Notes under the pieces: model-generated
Seen by the model: only the letters and a program-made list of their open reading frames with translations
Databases searched by the model: none
Told to the model about the DNA's origin: nothing
Shown here: positions 1 to 7,918 of the stretch, in pieces
How positions within the stretch are numbered: the stretch's first letter is position 1
Layout: every line of letters starts with the position of its first letter
Assembly: GCA_949284175.1 (NCBI GenBank)
Contig: CASDVE010000023.1
Span: 1 to 49,056, forward strand
Source of the DNA: an uncultured Eubacteriales bacterium
GTDB lineage: Bacteria; Bacillota; Clostridia; Lachnospirales; Lachnospiraceae
Direction: 5' to 3'
DNA: 49,056 nt
Translations under genes and position numbers: made by a program

Positions 1-59
1 AGGTTGTTTTATTATTCAATTATCAATGTTTTGTTTGTTTCTTTCGAAACAGCTTATTT
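1..59 (-). other. Probable 5' leader of a stable-RNA transcript leaving the window
   Basis: This stretch lies downstream (minus strand) of three strong tandem promoters and contains no open frame. It reads as a leader that would continue beyond position 1. The promoter arrangement suggests a 16S rRNA gene just outside the window, but no rRNA sequence is visible here, so this is inference. Confidence 0.4.
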
Positions 60-88
60 ATTATATCTTACTCAGTTTTATTTGTCAA
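60..88 (-). promoter_or_regulatory. Strong sigma-A promoter, proximal of three tandem promoters
   Basis: On the minus strand a perfect -35 TTGACA is separated by 17 bp from a perfect -10 TATAAT. It is preceded by an A-rich tract (AAAAAAGTTC). It fires toward the left edge, away from sstT. Confidence 0.8.
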
Positions 89-147
89 GAACTTTTTTCT
101 TTCTTTTAAAACTTTTCTGATTCCATCACTTTTCAGCAACGTTTTAT

Positions 148-176
148 ATATTAACATATCGCTTCTACATTGTCAA
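148..176 (-). promoter_or_regulatory. Strong sigma-A promoter, middle of three tandem promoters
   Basis: Minus strand: -35 TTGACA, 17-bp spacer, -10 TAATAT, with AAAAAAGTTG directly upstream, the same architecture as the neighbouring copies. Confidence 0.75.
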
Positions 177-231
177 CAACTTTTTTCTTTTTCTTTGTTG
201 TTTTTCATTTATGAATTTAGCGACGTTCCCT

Positions 232-260
232 ATCTTATCATTATTCATTCATAAAGTCAA
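232..260 (-). promoter_or_regulatory. Strong sigma-A promoter, distal of three tandem promoters
   Basis: Minus strand: -35 TTGACT, 17-bp spacer, -10 TAAGAT, preceded by AAAAAAACTG. It is the third copy of the same layout; the copies are spaced about 85 bp apart. Confidence 0.7.
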
Positions 261-401
261 CAGTTTTTTTATTATCTATTAAAAATATTTTCTTTTCTCT
301 CCCTCTTCCTACTCTCACTGCTTTATCATAACAATCATTTCTATTTCACTAATGCCTTAGATACATACGATAAAATATAGAAAGCAAAATTTTCTACAAC
401 A

Positions 402-443
402 TAAAAAGGCAAGTGACAATTTCTTTCTTATCACTTGCCTTAT
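402..443 (-). terminator. Intrinsic terminator of sstT
   Basis: Minus strand hairpin with arms GGCAAGTGA and TCACTTGCC followed by a run of T. It sits immediately after the sstT stop codon. Confidence 0.75.
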
Positions 444-445
444 CG

Positions 446-1660
446 TTATTCACTTATTGTTTTTCTTTTTTGAGATAATTCTGCAACTGCTGTATAGAGG
501 ACATCAGTAGAAGAATTAATTGCTGTTTCACAAGAATCTTGGATAACTCCAACAATGAATCCAACACCAACTACCTGCATTGCCACATCATTTGGAATGC
601 CAAATAAACTACACGCTAATGGAACAAGCAATAAAGAACCTCCTGCAACACCAGAAGCACCACAGGCACTAACTGCTGATAATACACTTAAAATAATCGC
701 AGTTCCTACATCTACTTGAATTCCTAATGTAAAGGTGGCTGACAATGCAAGGATCGCAATGGTAATCGCTGCACCTCCCATATTAATGGTAGCACCCAAT
801 GGAATCGAAACGGAATATGTATCTTCATCTAAACCAAGTTCTTCACAAAGTTTCATATTGACAGGAATATTGGCTGCTGAACTTCTAGTAAAGAATGCTG
901 TAATTCCACTATCCTTTAAACATTTTAACACCAATGGATATGGATTCTTTCTTATCATAACAAATGTAATGATTGGATTCACAATTAAAGCATCTACAAG
1001 CATTGTCCCCACTAATAAGAGAATTAAATGTCCATAGCTTAATAACGCATGGATTCCTTGTTCAGAAATAGTACGAAATACGAGTCCCATAACACCAAAT
1101 GGTGCAAAACTGATAATCCATCTTACAATTTGAGAAACTGCATCGGAAAAATTTTCAATCATAGTTTTTGTTGTGGCCGATGCGTGGCGTAAAGCAATTC
1201 CTAATAAAACTGCCCATGCTAAAATCCCAATATAGTTAGCATTGACAAGTGCATCCACTGGATTTGATACAACATTCAATAATAATGCTTTCATCACCTC
1301 TCCAACACCACCTGGTGCTGTCACATCACTTGCACTTTCTGTTAAAGTCAGCGTAATCGGGAATAAAAAACTCGCTATAACCGCAACACAACCTGCAAGA
1401 AATGTACCAACTAAATAAAGCATGATGACTTGTTTCATATTCGTTTTCTTACCTTTTTCATGTTTGGATAATGCACTCATAACTAAAAATAATACAAGAA
1501 TTGGTGCTGCCCCTTTTAAAGCTCCAACGAATAACTCACCAAACAGGGTAATAATGGTCGCCTGTGGTACCACAAGTCCCAAAATAATACCAACGATAAG
1601 CCCCATAACAATTCTTTTTACAAGACTGATCTCATTCCACTCTTGAAGTAGCTTTTTCAT
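446..1660 (-). CDS. sstT: Serine/threonine:sodium symporter SstT
   Basis: Dicarboxylate/amino acid:cation symporter family (DAACS), predicted to import serine and threonine with sodium across the cytoplasmic membrane. The 404-residue length is normal for SstT. Visible signatures are the hydrophobic N-terminal helices, the re-entrant loop motif TRSSAAN at residues 258-264, GATINMGG at 289-296 and the glycine-rich ASGVAGGS at 335-342. The start has a strong AAGGAGG ribosome site. It appears to be a single-gene unit: its own promoter candidate lies at 1811-1838 and a terminator follows at 402-443. Family assignment is firm; substrate comes from similarity to known SstT. Confidence 0.93.
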   Translation of the reverse strand: MKKLLQEWNEISLVKRIVMGLIVGIILGLVVPQATIITLFGELFVGALKGAAPILVLFLVMSALSKHEKGKKTNMKQVIMLYLVGTFLAGCVAVIASFLFPITLTLTESASDVTAPGGVGEVMKALLLNVVSNPVDALVNANYIGILAWAVLLGIALRHASATTKTMIENFSDAVSQIVRWIISFAPFGVMGLVFRTISEQGIHALLSYGHLILLLVGTMLVDALIVNPIITFVMIRKNPYPLVLKCLKDSGITAFFTRSSAANIPVNMKLCEELGLDEDTYSVSIPLGATINMGGAAITIAILALSATFTLGIQVDVGTAIILSVLSAVSACGASGVAGGSLLLVPLACSLFGIPNDVAMQVVGVGFIVGVIQDSCETAINSSTDVLYTAVAELSQKRKTISE

Positions 1661-1810
1661 AAAATATTTTCCTCCTTTTGGATATTTTGATTTCCAGAAC
1701 TTCTTCCCCTATACTATGTTATCAAACATCTAAATTTTGATGCTATCTACACCAAAAAATCCTCTTATTTCTCATTTTGCCCCTGTTATAATAATAAATG
1801 ATTAAAAATT

Positions 1811-1838
1811 ACTATACCACATTTTTCAAATATTTCAA
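1811..1838 (-). promoter_or_regulatory. Probable sstT promoter
   Basis: Minus strand -35 TTGAAA, 16-bp spacer, -10 TATAGT. It leaves a 5' untranslated region of roughly 145 nt before sstT in which I recognise no known riboswitch. Confidence 0.5.
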
Positions 1839-1856
1839 TACTTTATCATGGTATTG

Positions 1857-1893
1857 TAAAAAAATAGGGCGGATTCAAAGAAATCCTGCCCTA
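1857..1893 (-). terminator. Intrinsic terminator of the LysM-DUF5711-CvpA operon
   Basis: Minus strand hairpin pairing ATAGGGC with GCCCTAT plus an inner GGATT/AATCC, followed by seven or more T. It lies just after the CvpA-family stop codon. Confidence 0.75.
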
Positions 1894-1900
1894 TCCTCTG

Positions 1901-2605
1901 TTAAAAAAGTAGTTTTGACATATTGGTAATGAACATTAGAATAATATTGTTATTATAAAGATACGTAAGCAATACACTATCATTGATATATGCGTACATG
2001 GTTTCACCAAAAGTTGTACTGCCAAACAATGTCACAATTAAAAAGAAAATCCAGATTCCAATAATACCTTCAATGGCTCCTAAAAGTAGACCTCCGATCT
2101 GGTTAATCTCCTTTAAAATTGGAATTTCAGTTATAAAATCAAGCACTCTTAATAACAAATGGATGATAATTCCTGATAAAATAAAGGTAATGAAATAAGC
2201 GATTCCATTCACCACCATGTTCGCTAGATAACTTGCAATGTACTCGTAAAATCCTGCCACTCCAAGAGCTTCATAAATATCCTTATTGTTATTTTCAATT
2301 AAGGCATTTTTAATCCCTTCTGGCAGATTCATTTCCTCAATCTTTTTTGTTTGTTCCACCCTCTTTACTTTTTGCTGTTCCTCTGTTTTTATTTTTAGAC
2401 TGTCCTCAATGGACTGTTCAATTTTCTCACTAATTCCTGTATATTCCTTGATCCCTTTTCCTACAAACTGATAACACCCAGATGTCAAAATAAGAGCTAA
2501 AATGGTTGTCCCAAAAAATAACACACTTCGTAATAACCCTTTTCGAAATCCATTGGCCGTTACTAGAACAAAAAAGAGAACGACTCCTATTAGTAAATAA
2601 TTCAT
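1901..2605 (-). CDS. CvpA family membrane protein
   Basis: A 234-residue integral membrane protein with about four hydrophobic helices (near residues 3-20, 27-47, 132-155 and 168-195). The N-terminal GFRKGLLRSV segment, in which a glycine/arginine turn follows the first helix, is characteristic of the CvpA (colicin V production) family. The region between helices 2 and 3 (about 50-110) is charged and likely outside or peripheral. It is the last gene of an operon: DUF5711 ends only 10 bp upstream, and a terminator follows. The biochemical role of CvpA proteins in Firmicutes is unsettled, so I give only the family. Start is supported by AAGGAGA. Confidence 0.85.
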   Translation of the reverse strand: MNYLLIGVVLFFVLVTANGFRKGLLRSVLFFGTTILALILTSGCYQFVGKGIKEYTGISEKIEQSIEDSLKIKTEEQQKVKRVEQTKKIEEMNLPEGIKNALIENNNKDIYEALGVAGFYEYIASYLANMVVNGIAYFITFILSGIIIHLLLRVLDFITEIPILKEINQIGGLLLGAIEGIIGIWIFFLIVTLFGSTTFGETMYAYINDSVLLTYLYNNNIILMFITNMSKLLF

Positions 2606-2615
2606 TTTTTTCTCC

Positions 2616-3812
2616 TTATTTGATCTTGATTGTCATAATACTTTTATTCCCTATCACCAAATATTCTCTCTGGTTCTTCAAAGGAATCATATCCGTTACG
2701 CCATTATCAAATCGTCCATGAAACTTCTCATTTCCTTTTAACCTTAGAATCGTACAATCATACTCTCCAATTAGAATAATATCATTTCCATGAAATTTCA
2801 CTTTTTCATAGTCTATATCCACCATTTTTCGAAGAACCGAACTGCCCTTTGTATTATAAATATCTACAATATACTTTCCTTTTTCTGGTTGTTTCTCATT
2901 TTTTCTTATAAATCCTATGTACTTTTCATTAGAAAAAACACTGCATATTTGGGTATCAAATGGAATTTCTGTCGTATTATCGCTAGGCTTTTCCTTCACA
3001 TAATAAAGAACAGCTTTGTTATCTCCATAAGCACAAACCGTTGTATCATCAAGAAATTCCACCTTTGGAAATATGGTATCCGTATAATAAAATCCACCAA
3101 CATATTTATTGCTATTGGCATTTTGTCCCACAGAACCAAAGTTATAAAAGGCGATTGTATTTTTAGCATCCATGCCATCAATTGTCACATAGCTAACAAC
3201 CATGCACATAGCATCTTTAGAAAGTGCAATATCAAGAGGATAACCGCTTTGTGCAATGGTCATGGTAGAATCCACTATCTGCTTTCCCTCTTTATCATAG
3301 AGCTGAATATAATTTGCCTTATCATCTTCTAAAACAACAGCAATCACGCCTTGTTCGGATACTTCAACATCACAAATCGGATATGGCATGGTATATTCTT
3401 CCACCTTTCCAGACTCATTAAATAAATATACGCTGTTCCCTCCGATATCAGCTGATACCAAGTAATTTTGATTTTTTACAATTCTTGGCGATTTCATAGA
3501 ATAACTTTGTGACCAACTTCCTTCTCCCTTTTCATCAAGCAAGGTGATACCATCTTTGCTATATTTAATTACTCTTTCTTTGAACATATCATAGCTAGAT
3601 TCCACTGTATCCTGCATTTTCAACTCATTTTCAATAGAATACGTATCATATGTCTTATAATTGCTATAAATGTAATATCCAATTCCTATGGCACACAATA
3701 TAACTAAAGCCAAAAGTATCCAAATCTTTTTTCTATCCTTTTGACTGTTCTTTCCTCCACTTTGTTTTTTATCATTATCACTTACAACAGTTTCTGCCAC
3801 AGCCTTTCTCAC
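2616..3812 (-). CDS. DUF5711 family membrane-anchored beta-propeller-like protein
   Basis: A 398-residue protein with a charged cytoplasmic N-terminus, one membrane helix at about 30-52 and a large extracytoplasmic domain. That domain is made of repeated beta-strand segments such as 'YLVSADIGGNSVYLFNESG' and 'IALSKDAMCMVVSYV', which look like propeller blades. This matches the Lachnospiraceae DUF5711 family; function unknown. It sits between the LysM protein (66 bp upstream) and the CvpA-family gene (10 bp downstream), so the three are probably co-transcribed. The start is uncertain: the GTG at 3812 has AAGGA almost touching it, and a second in-frame GTG four codons later is equally possible. 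Confidence 0.8.
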   Translation of the reverse strand: MRKAVAETVVSDNDKKQSGGKNSQKDRKKIWILLALVILCAIGIGYYIYSNYKTYDTYSIENELKMQDTVESSYDMFKERVIKYSKDGITLLDEKGEGSWSQSYSMKSPRIVKNQNYLVSADIGGNSVYLFNESGKVEEYTMPYPICDVEVSEQGVIAVVLEDDKANYIQLYDKEGKQIVDSTMTIAQSGYPLDIALSKDAMCMVVSYVTIDGMDAKNTIAFYNFGSVGQNANSNKYVGGFYYTDTIFPKVEFLDDTTVCAYGDNKAVLYYVKEKPSDNTTEIPFDTQICSVFSNEKYIGFIRKNEKQPEKGKYIVDIYNTKGSSVLRKMVDIDYEKVKFHGNDIILIGEYDCTILRLKGNEKFHGRFDNGVTDMIPLKNQREYLVIGNKSIMTIKIK

Positions 3813-3878
3813 ATCCTTTACTTAATCTTTGATGTTTATTATATACGATGTGTGTTGGCAAGTAAACATTTATGTTGT

Positions 3879-5207
3879 TTAGTTCAAAGCTGGTATGATG
3901 ATCTTTTGTCCAGGAAAAATTGGTTCTTCCTCTTTCATTTCATTGGCTTCTAAAATTCTTTTTGCATATTTGGGTGACTTAAACATCTTTTTACTAATAC
4001 TGATAATCGTATCACCTTCTTTTACAATATAATATGTGGCAATAGAATTGGTCGTTGTTTTTATTTTTTTATCTGGATTTTTTTGAGAATTTGTATTTTG
4101 ATTGGAAATGAGTTCAGCTTGTCCCGCTTTTTCTGGATCACTGATGGAATTATCATCTTCTTCATTTCCTGTTTGTAATGATTCTGAACTTGTTTCTTTA
4201 GAATGATTTTGAACTTCTGTACTGTTTTCTCCCTCTTGTTTGGTAGAGGATTCTTCCTTATTTTCTTTTTTTGATGTGCTATCATCGGTTTTTGGTGTAT
4301 CAGCGATCACCTCCCTTGTTTCTCCTGTCATTTGTTGGATGACAGATTCTAAAAGCACCATTTTATCATAATTATTAATAATTGTAATGCCAACAGCTAA
4401 AATTGCCACTGTCAAAAAAGTGCTTGCCACATAATAAAAACCGCTCTCTTGTTTTTTTAAAATAGCTCTATCTCTTTTTTTATTCCACTTTTTCACAGGG
4501 GCTGTAAATCCATCTTTTGCCTTTTGCATCGTTCTTTTTTCTAGCGTTTTTCGATAGGAAGCAAGAACTGCTTGATCCCTTCGAATCACATTGGCATTTT
4601 CTTTTGTTTTCGGTTTGCTTTCGTTACCCTTTGCAATCATATAAGACTGCATTTCTTCATTTTTCTCATAATAGATATAATAACCTTTTTGCTTTTTTAA
4701 CCCATTATTTTCATAAAGATAAAATGCGTCTTCATCCTCTAAAGAATCAATCATATAAAGCACTTTATTTTCTCCTGCAAAATAATTATTATGGGTTTGT
4801 ATAATTTTTCCATTCAATTCTGTGGAAAACCCTAGCCTCGATACAAACCATCCCACAATGGATAGATCGGGAAAGAACTCTCGGATCTGATTATAAATAT
4901 CCGCCCAATTTTCATTTGTAAAAATAGTTTCATCCAAATCCAATTCAAAATTTTGAGATTCCAATGCCCCACTTATAAAAATGAAAACTCCTTCTTCCGT
5001 CTTTCTCAGATTGCCAAGAAGAATTGCTCCCCTTGAATATGTATTCGAAGGCATCGCCAGTTTTGCAAGATAGGTTACAACATAATCTTCTATATAAATC
5101 TTCCGTTTTGCCCCTGGATTGCCAACCTGCCTGATATTTTTAGGCGGTCGATAACTTTTTTCCAGTTCTTCTTTCTCCTCTGTTGTCGTATGATAGATTA
5201 CCTGCAT
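3879..5207 (-). CDS. MPN(JAB)-like domain - membrane helix - LysM protein
   Basis: A 442-residue protein. Residues 36-185 read like an MPN/JAB fold: 'GAILLGNLR' at 60-68, a predicted strand 'GVFIFISGAL', then GWFVSRLGF at 119-127 where active members have GWYHSHPGF. The two metal-binding histidines are therefore missing. A basic stretch (200-255) precedes one transmembrane helix (257-277), a long Ser/Glu/Asn-rich linker (300-385) and a C-terminal LysM domain (391-440, with YIVKEGDTIISIS and ILEAN). Predicted topology: MPN-like domain in the cytoplasm, LysM bound to peptidoglycan outside. It is the first gene of the LysM-DUF5711-CvpA operon. The LysM call is firm; the MPN call rests on pattern and is less certain. 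Confidence 0.8.
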   Translation of the reverse strand: MQVIYHTTTEEKEELEKSYRPPKNIRQVGNPGAKRKIYIEDYVVTYLAKLAMPSNTYSRGAILLGNLRKTEEGVFIFISGALESQNFELDLDETIFTNENWADIYNQIREFFPDLSIVGWFVSRLGFSTELNGKIIQTHNNYFAGENKVLYMIDSLEDEDAFYLYENNGLKKQKGYYIYYEKNEEMQSYMIAKGNESKPKTKENANVIRRDQAVLASYRKTLEKRTMQKAKDGFTAPVKKWNKKRDRAILKKQESGFYYVASTFLTVAILAVGITIINNYDKMVLLESVIQQMTGETREVIADTPKTDDSTSKKENKEESSTKQEGENSTEVQNHSKETSSESLQTGNEEDDNSISDPEKAGQAELISNQNTNSQKNPDKKIKTTTNSIATYYIVKEGDTIISISKKMFKSPKYAKRILEANEMKEEEPIFPGQKIIIPALN

Positions 5208-5280
5208 GATCTACGCCACCTTTCCCTTTTTATCATCAGCAACAGCATACCATATTTTTTCTTGTAACAAACGCAAATTT

Positions 5281-5301
5281 TGTCGTTACACTCTTTGTAT
5301 C
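5281..5301 (-). repeat. 21-nt motif, copy 1
   Basis: A 21-nt sequence that recurs with one mismatch at 45377-45397 (plus-strand reading: TGTCGTTACACT, one variable base, TTTGTATC). It lies 74 bp upstream of the LysM-protein start, in the same orientation to its gene as copy 2. Nearby CTTGTAAC gives a loose inverted repeat TGTAAC...GTTACA, so an operator role is possible. Confidence 0.4.
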
Positions 5302-5402
5302 GTGTTCTTTTTTTTTACGAAATATGTGTCCTTTTTTTATTTTATTGCATCATTTTACATTTCATTGATTTCTTTGTCATAGATTATCGATCGGTCATTG
5401 AC

Positions 5403-5430
5403 TAATATTTTCCAATATCACGCATACTCT
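5403..5430 (+). promoter_or_regulatory. Possible sigma-E-type sporulation promoter of yyaC
   Basis: TAATATT followed 12 bp later by GCATACTCT resembles the sporulation sigma-E pattern (KMATATT, then GCATACA). A TATAAT overlaps at 5430-5435 but lacks a matching -35. Assignment is by motif only. Confidence 0.35.
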
Positions 5431-5462
5431 ATAATACGGCAGAAATACGGAGGTAAAACAAT

Positions 5463-6020
5463 ATGAATTATTATAATGCAAAGGAAATAAACGCACCGTT
5501 TTTATTTGGACAAGACTTGGCAGAGCTTATTTTGTCCAACAAAAAAGACTCCCAGCCGATTGTCATTTTATGTATTGGTACCGATCGGGCAACTGGAGAT
5601 TGCCTCGGTCCCCTTATCGGAACAAATCTACTTCTAAATCATGTACAAGTTACCATTTATGGCACTTTAATAGAACCTGTTCATGCAGTTAACTTAACGA
5701 TGATATTAGATCAAATCAAACACACTCACCCTGATGCTTTTTTAATCGCCATTGACGCCTGTCTTGGAACAAAAGAGCATATCGGTTACATCACATTGGA
5801 ACAAGGAGGACTCTATCCTGGTGAAAGCATCAATAAAGAACTGCCTTGTGTTGGTGATATTGCAATTACAGGTATTGTAAATCGGGCCATGAAATCAAAT
5901 TTTCTGATTTTACAAAGCACACGACTTCATATCGTCATGAATTTGGCAAATGCCATCTCCAGCGGAATCTGTTTTGCCCTCAAAGAAACGATGATAGGAA
6001 AAGAACTTTCTATCATATAA
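5463..6020 (+). CDS. yyaC: Spore protease YyaC family protein
   Basis: A 185-residue protein of the YyaC family, found in endospore formers and sharing the HybD/GPR germination-protease fold. Visible hallmarks are CIGTDRATGDCLGPLIG at about 37-53, IAIDACLG at about 96-103 and the C-terminal 'LPCVGDIAITGIVN' segment. The acidic residues in GTDRATGD and DACLG correspond to the metal/active-site positions of the fold. The start has GGAGG 8 bp upstream. It is a single-gene unit with a shared bidirectional terminator downstream and a possible mother-cell sigma-E promoter upstream. The actual substrate is not established. Confidence 0.88.
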   Translation: MNYYNAKEINAPFLFGQDLAELILSNKKDSQPIVILCIGTDRATGDCLGPLIGTNLLLNHVQVTIYGTLIEPVHAVNLTMILDQIKHTHPDAFLIAIDACLGTKEHIGYITLEQGGLYPGESINKELPCVGDIAITGIVNRAMKSNFLILQSTRLHIVMNLANAISSGICFALKETMIGKELSII

Positions 6021-6072
6021 AAAAAGAGTTGAGGAAGGAATAAAATCCCAACATTTCCTCAACTCTTTTCTT
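6019..6072. terminator. Bidirectional terminator between yyaC and the coiled-coil gene
   Basis: A long hairpin with arms AAAAGAGTTGAGGA and TCCTCAACTCTTTT, A-rich on one side and T-rich on the other. It can end transcription of both convergent genes. Confidence 0.75.
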
Positions 6073-6082
6073 TATAATTCCA

Positions 6083-7300
6083 TTATCCATTATAGAAATT
6101 AATAGCTTCTTCTACGGTGTTAGCATCTCCTTCTTCGATAATGGTAATCAGATCTTGCAACGTATCATAGTCCATAAAATCTTCGCCTAGATACCGGATA
6201 TATTTTTCTTGTATCATTTCTTTTTGATCCGCAATGGCTTTTTCTCCAAGCTCATATTTTTCTGTATTCTCTTTATAATTCCTTTTCACCGCTTCCAATC
6301 CATCTCTTCTTCGGTTGCGAATGGCATCTATAATTTGTTGTTTTTCTTTAGTTTCAAAAACTGTCAACTCTTCTTGTCGCTTGGCTGCGATCACCTTTGC
6401 TTCTTCCTTGATCTCATATAATTTCTGATCATACTTTTCAAGGTTATATTGGCTTTCATCTTTATCTTTTCTTACAGCATTGGTAATTGCTCTGATCTTT
6501 CTATGATTCGCCTTCACTTTATCCCGAATTTTTCTTCCTTCAATTAAAATATCCCGATGCTTTACTTTTGTATGATTTAAAATGAAGATATAGAGCAGGA
6601 ATAAAAGAATGATGCACACCAAAAAAATAATAACAAAATAAAGTTTTAAATCCTTTACTCCTTTTAAAAAGCTCTCTTCAACCGCAATACAAATAAGTGC
6701 TGGAACAACTCCCATACAAATGCCTATCACTGCCAAAAATTCTAAAAACTCTACCAGACCTTTTGTCATGAAGAGTACATAATAAAGTCTTGTATTACAG
6801 AAAGATGGAACATGCTCTTGTTTAAACATCGTATCCATCTTGGTAAGCAAACTTCTATTTTCTTCTCTTACATCAGCCGTTTCTTCTTTTACTCGCTCAT
6901 TGACTTTTTCATTCTTCTTTTTGGCACGCTTTGCAAGCAGTTTTTTTTCTTTTTCCTTATTTTCTCTCAATGCGGACTCGAATTTATCTTCGATCTCATC
7001 CCGCTTTCGGTTCACCGTTTGTGTTACCTCGTCTTCAATGGATTTTTCTTCTGAAGCAATGGATTTTTGAAGACGACGTTCCTCTAATTTTAAAGTTTCA
7101 AGAGCCTTTGTCATTTTTCCAAGAGTTAATAATTCATTTCTTGCAGACATCAAGTATCCAATACTTTCATCCGCTTTTCTTTGCATTTCTAATGTCCGCT
7201 CTTCTGGCTTACTATTCTCTATTTCCTCTTGATTTACTTCCTCTATATCTTGATCCACATCTTCAAATTTATCAATTATTTTATTTTTTTCTTCTCCCAT
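6083..7300 (-). CDS. Coiled-coil membrane protein of unknown function
   Basis: A 405-residue protein I do not recognise by name. An acidic N-terminus (1-40) leads into a long, highly charged coiled coil (about 55-160). Two adjacent transmembrane helices follow (about 183-207 and 220-242), then a second coiled coil (about 250-365) and a short C-terminal domain ending 'EEGDANTVEEAINFYNG'. Both coiled coils would lie on the same side of the membrane, probably in the cytoplasm, giving a hairpin-anchored scaffold. It has its own strong promoter (7370-7398), an AATTGGAGG ribosome site and a terminator, so it is monocistronic. No catalytic motif is visible. Confidence 0.75.
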   Translation of the reverse strand: MGEEKNKIIDKFEDVDQDIEEVNQEEIENSKPEERTLEMQRKADESIGYLMSARNELLTLGKMTKALETLKLEERRLQKSIASEEKSIEDEVTQTVNRKRDEIEDKFESALRENKEKEKKLLAKRAKKKNEKVNERVKEETADVREENRSLLTKMDTMFKQEHVPSFCNTRLYYVLFMTKGLVEFLEFLAVIGICMGVVPALICIAVEESFLKGVKDLKLYFVIIFLVCIILLFLLYIFILNHTKVKHRDILIEGRKIRDKVKANHRKIRAITNAVRKDKDESQYNLEKYDQKLYEIKEEAKVIAAKRQEELTVFETKEKQQIIDAIRNRRRDGLEAVKRNYKENTEKYELGEKAIADQKEMIQEKYIRYLGEDFMDYDTLQDLITIIEEGDANTVEEAINFYNG

Positions 7301-7369
7301 TGATATCCTCCAATTAAATTGATTGCTACAACTAAAGCTGACCGTTTACTATACTAAAACTTATCTTTC

Positions 7370-7398
7370 ATTGTAACAAAGAAACGATATTTAGACAA
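7370..7398 (-). promoter_or_regulatory. Promoter of the coiled-coil membrane protein
   Basis: Minus strand -35 TTGTCT, 17-bp spacer, -10 TACAAT. A second overlapping set (TTACAA, 17 bp, TATAGT) lies just downstream, so transcription may start at two places. Confidence 0.6.
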
Positions 7399-7557
7399 TA
7401 TACAAACATTTTCTTCCTTTTATCCCATCAAACGACTTAAAATCTCGATTCCAAAAAGAACTCTCCTTTCTGCTTTCTTCTTTTTCTGTTTTCTTGTATA
7501 ATAAAAAAACAAGGTATAAAACAAACACTGAAAAAATAAGGAGATATCATAGACATT

Positions 7558-7827
7558 ATGCGCATTTGGGGTAAACTATGGAAAAATAACCGTATGATGC
7601 AAGATACGGTAATCGAAAACTATGAACAAGATCAAACACGAACAACCAAAATATATCATTCTTTAGAGCAAATTTGTGAACAGTTTGATCTACAAAAACC
7701 GATTTGGCTTGATGTGAATAAACAGGACTTTCTTCGAACATCAAGATGCCGTTTTTATCAAGATAGCTTTATTGAAACTATTGACTTTGACTATTTAGAA
7801 CTTCATGTGATAGAAGAAGATGATTGA
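7558..7827 (+). CDS. Small conserved-looking protein of unknown function
   Basis: An 89-residue soluble acidic protein, 'MRIWGKLWKNNRMMQDTVIE' at the N-terminus. The middle 'HSLEQICEQFDLQKPIWLD' is helical, and the end 'FIETIDFDYLELHVIEEDD' is strand-like. It contains one RCRF-type cysteine but no motif I recognise. The ATG follows AAGGAGAT with a rather long spacer of about 14 nt. A TATAAT at 7497-7502 with a weak -35 may drive it. An intrinsic terminator (7877-7918) directly downstream on the same strand supports it as a real expressed gene. No function is proposed. Confidence 0.65.
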   Translation: MRIWGKLWKNNRMMQDTVIENYEQDQTRTTKIYHSLEQICEQFDLQKPIWLDVNKQDFLRTSRCRFYQDSFIETIDFDYLELHVIEEDD

Positions 7828-7876
7828 CGTGCAAACTTTATGCTAAGAGCAAAATAAAAGGGTTAAGATTGCCTGA

Positions 7877-7918
7877 AAGGATGAGAAACTCACAAACTAT
7901 GTTTCTCATCCTTTTTTT
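7877..7918 (+). terminator. Terminator of the 89-residue gene, inside the end of the convergent gene
   Basis: Hairpin arms AAGGATGAGAAAC and GTTTCTCATCCTT followed by T-run on the plus strand. It overlaps the last codons of the convergent nucleotidyltransferase gene, so the same DNA encodes a terminator and a protein C-terminus. Confidence 0.7.

Noticed and set aside
2790..3332. Open plus-strand frame of 180 codons opposite the DUF5711 gene
   Set aside because: It is antisense to a gene with correct family features, has no ribosome site, and its composition is the mirror of the real gene.
6812..7317. Several overlapping plus-strand frames opposite the coiled-coil gene
   Set aside because: Low-complexity complement of Glu/Lys-rich codons, phenylalanine-rich readings without ribosome sites.
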